This document shows, one piece after another, positions 36,501-46,685 of a DNA stretch of 64,000 nucleotides. The position numbers were made by a program, and so were the translations under genes. The stretch comes from Rhynochetos jubatus. Its lineage: Eukaryota; Chordata; Aves; Eurypygiformes; Rhynochetidae. The stretch's first letter is position 1. Every line of letters starts with the position of its first letter. A model generated the notes under the pieces. That model was not told the DNA's origin and made no database searches. It saw only the letters and a program-made list of their open reading frames with translations. Where the stretch lies: positions 9,694,664 to 9,758,663 of the forward strand of contig CM050653.1 in the NCBI GenBank assembly GCA_027574665.1. Direction: 5' to 3'.

Positions 36501-36615
36501 TAGTTGGTTGTTCGGTTCACATATTGACACCTCCATCTACCTGCCTTTGTGTATATGAAGGATAAAGGGCTATATCATACAAAATATTAAACAAAAAAAA
36601 ATTGACAGGCAATAT
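33523..36615. other. Non-coding DNA with minor repeats
   Basis: Contains the 27-base duplication listed separately, an A14 run at 35,962-35,975 and an 8-base hairpin GGGAAGGG/CCCTTCCC at 35,927-35,949. A possible but very worn MIR-like antisense trace lies near 35,180-35,280. Frames are at most 88 codons, without recognisable domains. Confidence 0.5.
33925..33978 (+). repeat. Two-copy 27-base tandem duplication
   Basis: CCATAGCAAAACAGCT occurs at 33,925-33,940 and again at 33,952-33,967. Weaker similarity continues to the end of each 27-base unit. This is a small local duplication. Confidence 0.75.
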
Positions 36616-36647
36616 CTTGACCTTCTTTTTTCATGTTGCAGGTAAGG
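36616..36647 (+). promoter_or_regulatory. Possible recursive splice site
   Basis: CTTGACCTTCTTTTTTCATG is followed by TTGCAG|GTAAGG, with the junction at 36,641/36,642. A branch-point-like CTTGAC and a pyrimidine tract lead into an acceptor whose first downstream bases are a strong donor. This is the YAG|GTRAG form of recursive splice sites in long vertebrate introns. No host gene on this strand has been established. Confidence 0.2.
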
Positions 36648-37469
36648 GGGCACTGAGAAAAAACCTCTGCTGAAATGCTGAATCCATTTTTACAGTCCTC
36701 TCAGATAACTGGAGGAGGTTCAGAGCAGGCCTATAAAAATAATTAAAGGGATCAGTTAGGAAGCTCAAAGGGTTTCACTTGGCAAAGCAAAAGTTGAGAG
36801 ATTAATCAGGATCTATAAACCTATAGTCTTTAGAATGAGAAGACTGTTTCATAAGAAAATAGCATAAAATGAATATGTGCCAATGTCTAATATAAAAAGC
36901 AAAGTAATTCCAAGTCTGGCCTTAGTGTTAAGTTTACGTAGTCGGTAAGAAACGGTTCTGAAGATAGCACAGAGAGGAGTTCTACTCTAGCAACTCTGTC
37001 TAGAAGCAACCTATGTGCCCAAGTAGCAAGCCGGTGGCCAGAATCCCTGGGGTTGCTCAGAGAAGAGGGACTTCTGCCTTCCTCCTGAAATGCTGCATCT
37101 GCCCCCAAACCGTGCCTCTAAGACACAAGGGACAAATGGCAAAGCCAGGCAATGCCTCTAGCATCGTCACCAGAGACCAGCAGAGCTAACACGTTGTCCT
37201 TTCTCGCACTTTTTTTATGTGGACATCACCCACAGTCCTGCCCTTACTGCTGGAATGAACAGAAAGTCGCAACCGGGTTACTCAAGTTTTACAAGTTACC
37301 ACCAATCAGCTGAAACATAACTGTGTAAGTCATACATGTGCCATATATGTATATATATACACACATACATAAATGTATGGTTTTAACCATAACAGTGTTG
37401 TACTAGAAGTACTAAATAACACATTCTTTTAAACTACCACCATGAAACCAAACACATATGGTAGCTTAT
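36648..37469. other. Non-coding DNA with a TA/CA-rich simple repeat
   Basis: A degenerate TATA/CACA simple repeat lies near 37,339-37,376. Nothing else is recognised. Confidence 0.5.
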
Positions 37470-37560
37470 TGTCCCACTTTGCTGTGGATGAAGACCAGGA
37501 ACACATTAAGCTGCAGTAACTTGCCTGTTCAACCATGTTTCACAAAAGCTCTTCTGGGGC
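37470..37560 (-). mobile_element. Possible worn MIR-like SINE, antisense
   Basis: GTCCCACTTTGCTGTGGATG, then AAGACCAGGAACACATTAAG and CAGTAACTTGCCTG resemble the antisense core: TCCCATTTTACAGATGAGG, then AAACTGAGGCACAGAG and AAGTGACTTGCCC. The similarity is moderate and the ends are uncertain. Confidence 0.35.
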
Positions 37561-38695
37561 TTGATCTTAAGGAACTGTATGAGAAGATATGGGAGAAAGT
37601 TTGGGATGGGCACGGCACCTACATTATACTATGCAAGGCATCCAAAACCTTTGGGAATTGCCAGAGGAAACTTTATCTTGAATCTCATCTGAAAAAATAG
37701 GTAAATTCCTCCAAACAACATATACAAATGGGTGAGGAAGGCGAAAAAAAGTAAGGAAATTCCATTCTACCCAGTTTTTAATCTCAATTATGACTTTGCA
37801 AATTGTGTTGAAATCATTTTCACTAAAGTCACTACTTGTCGCCTCTCCCAGAGAACAGCAGTTTCCTTCATAAGGCCAGTCCTGCCACCAGGACATGCCG
37901 GACAGTGGGCACCGTTTCACAGCAGATACAGCCAAGGTGTTGGGATCCCAGCCAGAAACACAGGCACAACCTCTTTCTAGAAGTAACAGCTTTCATTTTT
38001 AGCCACGATGGGCCGCACGCCTTCAAGATCTTCACCAGTAGTCAAGGTCAGGGCATTGCCTTCCACTGGGCCTTTGGTCACATTATTCCCTATGTTTAAA
38101 GCGGGGGGGAGGGGGAAGAAACACCAAAAAAGGATTTTGTGAAGTGCTTAGGTTCTGATATGGATTTTTCATGGAACAGCTCTGAATTCCTAAAGCTGGT
38201 AGCCATAGCTGAGAAGACAGAGTAGGAATCCAAGTGCAGGTTCAGTGGTCAGAAGCTGATGCATCTCCCAGCTCTAGGGTTTACCAAAAGCTTATTATCC
38301 AGTAGGCACAGCACAAATGAAGCAGAGAGATATCCTGATCTGGTACAGAGGAATACCTGGACATCTCAGCTAAGTTAGATTGCTATTGAGAACTAAAGGC
38401 AAAATAATGAATCATAAGTTTTATGCAAGTAGAAGAGGTCTCTGTTTGACAGCGTTGTTTAATAGGCAAGAAGCTGTTGAGGAATGCAGTATAGTCCTAT
38501 GGTTTCTCAACAAAAAAAAAAAAAAGAATAACAAATGCTGAAAAACTCTGCCAAACAACAGAGCTTACATTTTATACACGCTCATCAATTTAACCCTAAA
38601 ACCTTAAAAGCCTCAGGGTGATCCCAACGCCTTTAATACCAAAGGCCCTAACTATGCCACAGATCAAGCACCAAGCCCAAGCCTGCTTTGTCTAG
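37561..38695. other. Non-coding unique DNA
   Basis: Includes a G-rich patch at 38,100-38,120 and an A14 run near 38,512-38,525. Frames are at most 103 codons with no recognisable domain. Confidence 0.5.
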
Positions 38696-38780
38696 AAAGA
38701 TGAAAGCGCACTCAAACAGGTGAAGGCTTCTTTGGAATCATCACCTGCAATTAAGCAAAGGAAAACTAAGAGGAGAAGAG
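38696..38780 (+). other. Exon-like segment, 85 bases, basic C-terminal half
   Basis: The acceptor is GCCTGCTTTGTCTAG ending at 38,695, and the donor is AAGAG|GTAAGC at 38,780/38,781. Only one frame is open. It is closed by the TAG of the acceptor itself on the left and by a TGA six bases past the donor junction on the right, so the open stretch coincides with the predicted exon. The 28 codons read KDESALKQVKASLESS, then a basic run KQRKTKRRR that looks like a nuclear-localisation or heparin-binding patch. It would be left in phase 1. An internal donor CAG|GTGAAG lies at 38,719/38,720. I recognise no family. Confidence 0.2.
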
Positions 38781-41254
38781 GTAAGCTGAACTTGCTTTAA
38801 AAAGACACCACGGGAGCAGGTGGATGCTTGCTAAGGATAGCTGTGGTGTCTGCTGTCATTCTTTCACCAAATGATGTGCATTCATTGGGATTTCCTGCAC
38901 ATTAACAACAGATCACTTGGTGGGAAAGTCCGGTGGGTGCTGCAAAAGCAAAAAGAAATCTTTTTTTTCTTTTTTCTTGTATATCATTCTGGGAAGAATG
39001 TTGTTGCCAAGCGCCTATGGACAGAAATACCAGGGCACTGTCTCAGTAAAGCAGTGCCACAGATTTCATTTTGGGATATAGTTAATTTTTCATTCTTCAT
39101 TGCCTTAAAACTAACAATCTGTAAATTACTAAACATCTAGTTTCAAACAGGGTCTGTAAGAATATAACATTTTCCTTAGAAGCCCAGTTCCTAGAGTTAT
39201 ACTCTTTCAATTGTTATTTTTGGAAGAGAGGAAGCTTTTAGACATTGCTGCCAAGAAGAAAATCTTGCAAATGTAAGTAAAGAAATAAACATCAGAATGC
39301 AAATTTAAACAAGACCATAGGGTGTTTTTACTACTGTTGTATAAATATTCAAGTCAGAGTAAAATAAGAATTACGTGTAAGAATGAAGAAAGGAAAGAGA
39401 TTGACTTTTACACTAATTTTCAGATCTTTGTGGCTGTAACCATCCTTGTAACCTGCCTTCAGAAGGCACTTTATGCGATCCCTGAGGACAGATTCTGGGT
39501 AAACTGATAATAGTATTAAAACTAGTAATACTGTTAAGAATAATAATATTAATTAGGTTAATAATGATCATAGTAAAGTCCATGATGACATATTCATTGT
39601 TAATAATTTTAAAGCTTTATGGAATTGCACTATCCACATGTCTTAATTAACTCTATATATACATTTAGTGTCTACCTAAAATTCAAGGAATCACTGGCTC
39701 CTCTTGTAAAGGTCCCAAGCGCTGCCATTCCCATCAACATCTTCTTCCTGTTACACACCTACCCCAAAATCTGTAAAATTAATGTATAAGACTGAACAGG
39801 GAGAAAATTCTTCACTTTCAACTCAACATTTGTGAAAACTCTGTTATCCACCACCAATAAAATCCTCCCTCTTAAACCACCTTGACTCCTAATCCATGTC
39901 CAAGGAGAGCTCAGGAAAAGAGAGAATTTGAGCAGCATCCCATGAAGTTCAGCATCTCCTCCCTTCCTGACCAGGAGAAAGGTTAACTACGGCTAACATC
40001 CCCCTGCTGAACACCAGCCAGCCCACTGGGGTTGCTGTGATTAATCAGGCAGTCCATGGTTATTCACAGCCCAGGACCTCTGCTCCCAGCCAGGCACTAG
40101 CAGAGCAGCGTGAGCAGAAATAAATCCCATACCCAAGGTTCAGCCTGAACAGAAGATGTTCCAGAAAGGAGTGAGTCATGGTACCGACTGGTCTAAAACT
40201 TTTCGGTGCAGCTTTTTCTTGCCCACATGGTTTTGAAGCAGGTGGAATGAGAGAGGAGGAAGAGATGTGTCTAAATTACAGGCCATGAGGAATGAGTCTG
40301 ATTTGCGCAGTGACAGCACAAAATGGACAGCCGAATAAAACTTTCAGATGGAGACTATATGAAGAGCATATAGAGGAAATCAATATGGTCAAAATACATA
40401 AATAGAGAATTAATGGAGAGGGCTTTTATGGAGTGCTCAGCTGCAAACTCACAGAACTGGGCAAAATATGAGAGGGCTTTATAATCTTTTATTCTCCTTT
40501 GTATTTTTCAGGTCACCCTCACTTACAAAAATCAAGTTGTATTTCTTCTGCTTTGCTTCCTGTAAAATCAATAACAACAATCAATTAAAACTTGTTTTGT
40601 GCCAGCAGGCTATTGTTTGTGATAATAATGCAGGGAGCTGAAAGAAGATTGCTTTATTTCCTTGACCTCCTCAGCATCTAGATACAGTGTCTGTTCCATC
40701 TACAACTTGAAACCACAACCTTGTCCCTGGGTTGGTTTTTAATTTATACGAAAGAAGACGCTCTCTCACACTGCAAACAGTTTGAAGTATCTGCTTTCAG
40801 TATCACCGTAACTGGCTGGGAGATAACATCTAATTTATGCCTAATTCAGCAAAAATTCCCAGTATCAGGCTCAGCCCAGGTTTTATTTTTATTTGAATCC
40901 TTTGTTATCCCAGTGACTTCGGTCAGTTTTCAGTGAATGGAAGATGTGAAGAGTCAAGGAAAAGACCTGTCAATAAGAAACCTTTCACAACTCGCATCAA
41001 TAGCAAGCTGTATTCATCTCACAGCATCCAGGATATCTGCTATATCAGTCCTGGTGCCATATATTGACTATTCAGACATACACCCACAAACGCAGGTGGA
41101 TACTTATACAGATATAGACATACACATATCAGATGATGTATGGAGGGAGACAACGAGGCAGAGAGAGATCTAGCAGTGACATTACGTCTCAAGTCAATAC
41201 AAAACTTAGTCCTGGTTTTTTTCATCCATTCATTTTACCAAAAGCCCTGAACAC
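38781..41254. other. Non-coding DNA
   Basis: No gene or repeat is recognised. Frames are at most 89 codons. The stretch at 39,490-39,620 is very AT-rich with TAATAAT words. Confidence 0.5.
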
Positions 41255-41375
41255 CAGCCTGGCCACACAAAGCGCCAGGCATTGTACAAATGCTGGGGCA
41301 GCCCTTTCCTCAACAGCTGGTATTCTAAACATATATGGAAAGCAGGCAACAAACTGCAGGAAGAGGCTGAGGTTA
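41255..41375 (+). repeat. Fragment of an old amniote interspersed repeat
   Basis: AAGCGCCAGGCATTGTACAA, then ATGCTGGGGCAGCCC, CTGGTATTCTAAAC and GGAAGAGGCTGAGGTTAAC follow a recurrent amniote repeat phrase: 'gcgccaggcactgtacaaac', 'gacagtccctgccc', 'agcttacaatctaaa', later 'aggaaactgaggttaag'. It may be another part of the family seen at 26,284-26,365. Confidence 0.42.
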
Positions 41376-44300
41376 ACAGCCAGATCGACTGTAGGGCAGC
41401 TACACACACAGCTTGTCCAGGGGTGGGGTTGCATTAGATCTGAAAACAAAGTTAGAAGGTTTGTCAACTGAAGATGGGCAAGTTATGCAACTATTTGAAC
41501 ATGAGCATGCCTGCCTGCTCAGAAAGGAGATTAGGGATTTGAATACGCTTTTATACCTGCTAAATAATTAGTATCAAATAACCAAGTCCACTCTGCACTT
41601 TTCTTCCAAACAGAAAAATGTGAATGAATTGTTTGTTAATTTAGACACGAAGGCTGGGGTTTTTAAAGGGCCCTGACAGCGTTAGACACGCAGCTCCCAA
41701 CAACTTCCTGAGGCTTGCCTACACGATACCAATGTGAATCCTCACAGGCTTACACAACTTTTTCACACTTGCAAAGACGTGTTACACCTATTCTGCCCAG
41801 GGTTACTCTGTCCCCACTCCCCCATACTGGTCCTGGTGAAAAGCATACGGCCCAGCCCTTCCGAGCCCTGCAGCTCTGGGGGCATGATGGACCCTGGGCA
41901 CAGGCCAGCCGCTTCAGTGCTATTCCTTGTACAATGCCTTGCTCTTTGTCCCTTTCTTTTTTCATGTCTTTTTTTTGTTTAATCAAATAAATTAATATAA
42001 ATTTTAATCTGACAATTTTAGAGTAAAGAATTACCCCAGTGTTCTACCAAGGTCTGATTTCTGAAGGACTAAACCTAGAACTGGAAAATCAGAAGCAGAG
42101 TTGAAGAGACACACACCATCAAAATGCCTTGTCCACATCTTTTTTACACTTTTAGTCCCATTAACAACTATTATTTCCACTGGCACAGCATCCCTAAGCT
42201 ATTTAGTACCGAGGGCAATCCCAGTACATGTTGCCCTGTTCAAACACAGCTGTGATCCAAAACAATCTCATTGCCCTTTACCTGCATCACTCCATCCCTC
42301 CTCCCACCACTTACACAGAGTAACAATTCAGCGCGAGTGACCTTCCAGGTCTCCACCTCTCATTTTTCTTACAAATTTATGAGCAAATGTTGCTTTGTTT
42401 GACATCCGGAGCACAGGAAAACTCTTCTGATCACAGATTCACCCTCTTTGATTTCCCTGTACTGGGAAGGCACCTGAAGCTGATGCAAGGAGAAACCAGT
42501 CCTTTCTGGCACATGACCGTATTTCTCTACTTATTGGTTGCACATTGCACAATGCTTTTAGTTTAATAAACTTTGCAAATGTCCCAAGAAAAAAAAAGAA
42601 TAATCAACATCTCCATAGCACCAGTGTATTCAGCTGGCCTCCAGCAGTGGATGGGAACTCACCATGATCCATAGATGCAACGAACCGCAAAGCAGAGAAT
42701 AGACTATTTATCACCATTTCCAGACACACTCTTAAACAGCCTGATTTTATTATACTTCTAGTGTTCATATGGCAAATCAAAGTGCTTTCAAAGAAACAAG
42801 AGTTAGCCAATTAACCAGAATGAGACAGCAGGAAAAAACACAGTAGATGATATGAAAACAGCCTTGCTCTCCACTCCAGATCTATTAAATAAGCCCTGGT
42901 GAGCATTTGTATCTTGCCCTGCTGCTTTTAACCTCTAAACTGAGGAAATCAAGAGTGGTATATATTCTTAGAACCAAAAAGGTCCTTCTTCAATAATTCC
43001 TTTACCCTATATTCAAACATCACCCCTGCCTCCCCGCACAGCTATTTTATACAGTTGCAAATACTTCCAGGGTCTCCCTGGGTGAGCCTCCTGTGAGCAG
43101 AGAACAGGCAGTGATAACCTGGAAGGAAAGCTTATGAAGCTCAGCAGTGGTAAACATCAGTAGAATGTGATGGGCAACAACGCAAGCGGCTCCTGGATGG
43201 TGCTTCCTAGAGCTGCAATTGATCCAGCTAAGATCAGGAGCACACAAGCCAGACTGAATCCTACCTTTAAAGAGTGCTTTTTACAAAGAAAATAAATATG
43301 TATTTTCCCCAGTCTTTTCAGGCATCACAAACCTTGAAGAACTGAAAAAAAATGCTATACTCAACATAATAATTCTTAAAATCCTCTTGGCTAGTTCACC
43401 TACCCTTTCTATCTTCCCAATACCTCCTTTTCTTTCAATTTTGGTTTCAGTTTCTGAGGTTCTGATGGCAATACGTTCTGCACGAATGAATAACAAATAT
43501 CCTCATTCCCACTTCACTCATATGTTCTCCTGGCAGAAGTCCCAGGCCTAGGAATATTAAGCCATCAAGCAGGTAACAGTACTTGGCTTAGGACTCAGGG
43601 TCCTTGCAAGAACTTGCACTGGTTGTATTTGAAACAGTAACAAAAGAATCAGTGGGACAAAACTTCCCGTAACTGAAACCTCATATCGCTCTCAAGAATC
43701 CATCAGAGCCAGGGATAAATCAGTGAGATTGGATGACAAGGGATTGGGATTTATTTTTTTCCAATGTTTGTCCTTTCTTGCTTTCTATGTCTTTTACTGG
43801 AATATGCCAGCACCTTGCAAAAATCTTCCTTTGCTCACATTTTCTAATTTGTTAAACAGCCTGGGCACCTTTTAAGCATTGGTTGTATGTTTGACTCATT
43901 GTATAACTCTGTTTTCCTGAATTTTATTAATGATAATCATATTTCTAAATCATCCCCTTTATATTTTTACGAGGAAAGCTTTTCTGCTGGTCCTTTAATT
44001 GTGCTGTTTCTCTTACCTGCTTTTCAGTGTATTTAAATTACACTATAAATATTTGAAACAGACTTTCACTTGCTACAATTACAGTTCTGAGAACTTGAGT
44101 GTGTTTACGTCTGTCAATATTAATTCCATAAAAGCTTGCAAACACGACTCTTCCTTGGAGTGAAAAATATGGACCTACCATCTCCCATAGCTTTTGCAAT
44201 CACAGCTCACCAGTTTCTTTTCATCTGATCACAAAACAGGCATCAAGTGCTCTCAGTACAAGTGTGTTTGATACATCACCTTTACACCACGAAGAACATT

Positions 44301-46130
44301 ATGGATACTGTCCTGCAAGGCATACCAAAACAGTACATGATTTTGGGTGCTGTTTATTTGGGTACACAAGCTCAGGCTTCTTAAAACGCTGTGATATACA
44401 GGTTTCAACATGTATAAAATTCACTGGTTTTATTCCTAACAATTTTAGGGTATCCATAGATATTCTCAGCATTTTTACAGATATGTTTGTTTCCCTTAAA
44501 GAATTTCAAGCTGTAAGCCCAGCATGTGAAGCATCTTTCCCTTTTCTGCTATTTTTGAAAGCTTTCTCTCTCTTCTATTATCAATTTGCAACTGTTTATG
44601 TTGCTGTGGTTTGGGTTTGTCTTCTTTTCCTATACTTTGGTGTATTAAGGAACAATTTTTATCCAGTTCCTCATGACCACTAAAGCTGCTGGAATATTTC
44701 AATCCTATCTGAAGGAGGAGCACAACTTCCAAAATGTAAAAAATTCATAAATGCCTTCATGAACGTGGGCAACCTGAGGAAAGGCAGTAGAATGAGTGTT
44801 TTGCTCCCACTGTGAGAAAGGCTACAGCACAATTTATTAGTGGAGAAGCCACAAGAAGGGAGACGTTTCAAATTTCCCAGTGAAGAAAAAGCTCCGTTTT
44901 TGCTTGTACAATCTGGGAGATGGGAGCATTCATTGCAGAAGATACAAAATTAAAGGAAATTAGACCTTATAGATTCTGCCATTGATGGAGCTACTCCTCA
45001 GCACTGGCTCCTCAGTCCAATTAGCTGTGATTGGCATAGCCTTTTCTGGAATATTATCCATTTGTCTACCCCAAATAGATCCAGACAAGAACTAAAATGC
45101 TTCTGTCTTGTTTCACTCCAGAGTTTTTATACATATACTGCCTTGTTTCTGTACGGCAGGATTTATAAACTTGCCAAGAAAAGCAGTATCTCCAGCAAGT
45201 CAGCCTAATAGTCATGATGCACTTGTAAATCATGACAGCTCCAACAAAATAAATGTGTGCAACTCTGAGTTGAGATTTCTCTCTTTTTTTTTTTCTTAGC
45301 ATATAGATATATCATATAGAACTGGCCCATTCTATTGACACAAACCCACTATTTATTCTAAGTCTTGAAGACGTACCCAGTCTACACTTGGCATGCTCGC
45401 AGACTGACAGTGGCATTAAATATGCTTGTAGTTATACTGCAGTCTTAAACAGAATTTAAGAAATCTTGACATTCTCACTATGAGTTCCCCTTTAGGAAAG
45501 TGCTCATTTTTTTATTTACTAATGTAAGTGACTGCTCCCAAATGTAAGTACATGAAAGGCTGCATTATTTGGCATCTTTCTATAGTACATTTGCCTATGA
45601 AATGCATGCACAGCAAATAAGGGGCACATTTCAATGGTGCCCAGGAACCCTGGACATTGATCCTGGGTCAGAATCACCAAACCTCGGCTGTAGGAGAAAG
45701 ATTAGCATCCTCTGAAGTAAAAGCATTAAAGGAAGGATGCAGTATCATAGGACCAGCAGCTGGTTTCCACACTCACTTTCTCCCTTAGGGTTACCGTGTC
45801 ACACTTTCAAAAACAGGTATTGTGTCCTAGAAGCCTTGTGCTTAGGTTTTGTGAGAGGAAATGGAATCACACCTCTAAGTTTAATATTGCTCCTTTATAT
45901 ATATTTCCTCATTATAACATTTATATTTGTGGAGGGTTTTTTCTTCTCATAACTTCCATTATTTTATTACATTTGGAACTTATTTTATTTGTTACCTTGT
46001 TAATCCTGTTTCATCATTTCTTTCTTACATCTTACCATTTTCTTCCTCAGAAAAAGTTTGTAATTTCCAAACACACACACACGTTCAGTGCAGCGCAAAG
46101 CAATGGCAGACTTCTTGATTACTTGCCTGA
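41376..46130. other. Long non-coding stretch
   Basis: No gene is recognised. Frames of 139 codons (44,264-44,683, +) and 126 codons (45,796-46,176, +) are rich in F, I, L and Y, as expected from AT-rich DNA, and have no domain I know. A short CA repeat lies at about 46,069-46,082. Confidence 0.5.
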
Positions 46131-46328
46131 ATGGTGTCAGCAAAGAAAAAACAGATGTCGGAGGCACAGCTCTTAAAGGCCAAACAGGCCAAATTACAGG
46201 AAAATGAAAAGATGTTGAGGCAAATTCACTCGTTCTTCAAACAAACTCATATTCCCTATCTAGGTTTTAAAAAAAATTGCCATTCCTCCAACAGAAATAT
46301 TCAGGAGTGTTTATGGTCTGCCAGATGA
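46131..46328 (+). other. Unrecognised short frame with coiled-coil character
   Basis: A 65-codon frame starts at an ATG and reads KKKQMSEAQLLKAKQAK followed by LQENEKMLRQIHSFF before losing this character. Leucines fall at seven-residue spacing (AQLLKAKQAKLQENEKML), giving a short amphipathic helix pattern with many K, Q and E. It is too short for a complete protein and has no clear donor. A fragment of a decayed exon or a purine-rich chance frame are both possible. Confidence 0.12.
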
Positions 46329-46595
46329 TTGGAGTGTAATAAATGTAATTTTGCAAGCTTGTAAAATATCTTGACATTGCCTTAAAGAAACCACAGTAAA
46401 CTACCTGGTTGGATTGCTTTATTTCCATTTCTATACCTTATTAAACCGGTATGCAGAAGATGTAGCAGCAAAACAAGGGAAGTTTACCCATTGCAACTCT
46501 AGAAATAACTGAAAATAGCTTAAGAATGAATTCTGGTTTAGGCGAGAGTCCATTAAAACCCCGGGTATACCTCTTTAAGCTTTGCTACAAGCCAG
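46329..46595. other. Non-coding unique DNA
   Basis: No feature is recognised. Confidence 0.5.
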
Positions 46596-46685
46596 ATCCT
46601 TATCTCCATGCAGGCAGAGTGCCCATTTACTTCAATAGGAGCCGCACATGCATATTCTAAAGCAAAATTTGGTCTGGTGTGTTCA
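46596..46685 (+). repeat. Fragment of an old amniote interspersed repeat
   Basis: CAGAGTGCCCATTTACTTCA, then ATAGGAGCCGCACATGCATA and GCAAAATTTGGTCTG resemble the recurring phrase 'attgacttcaatgggag', 'cacatgcataa', 'gcaaaatttggccc' of old bird and reptile repeats. The family name is not certain. Confidence 0.42.

Noticed and set aside
44264-44683. 139-codon plus-strand frame
   Set aside because: The translation is dominated by F, L, Y and V from T-rich DNA, has no domain I recognise, and lacks splice or poly(A) support.
45796-46176. 126-codon frame with a hydrophobic centre that could be read as membrane segments
   Set aside because: The hydrophobic run comes from AT-rich low-complexity DNA (TTTATAT, TTCATT words) and has no signal peptide or domain.
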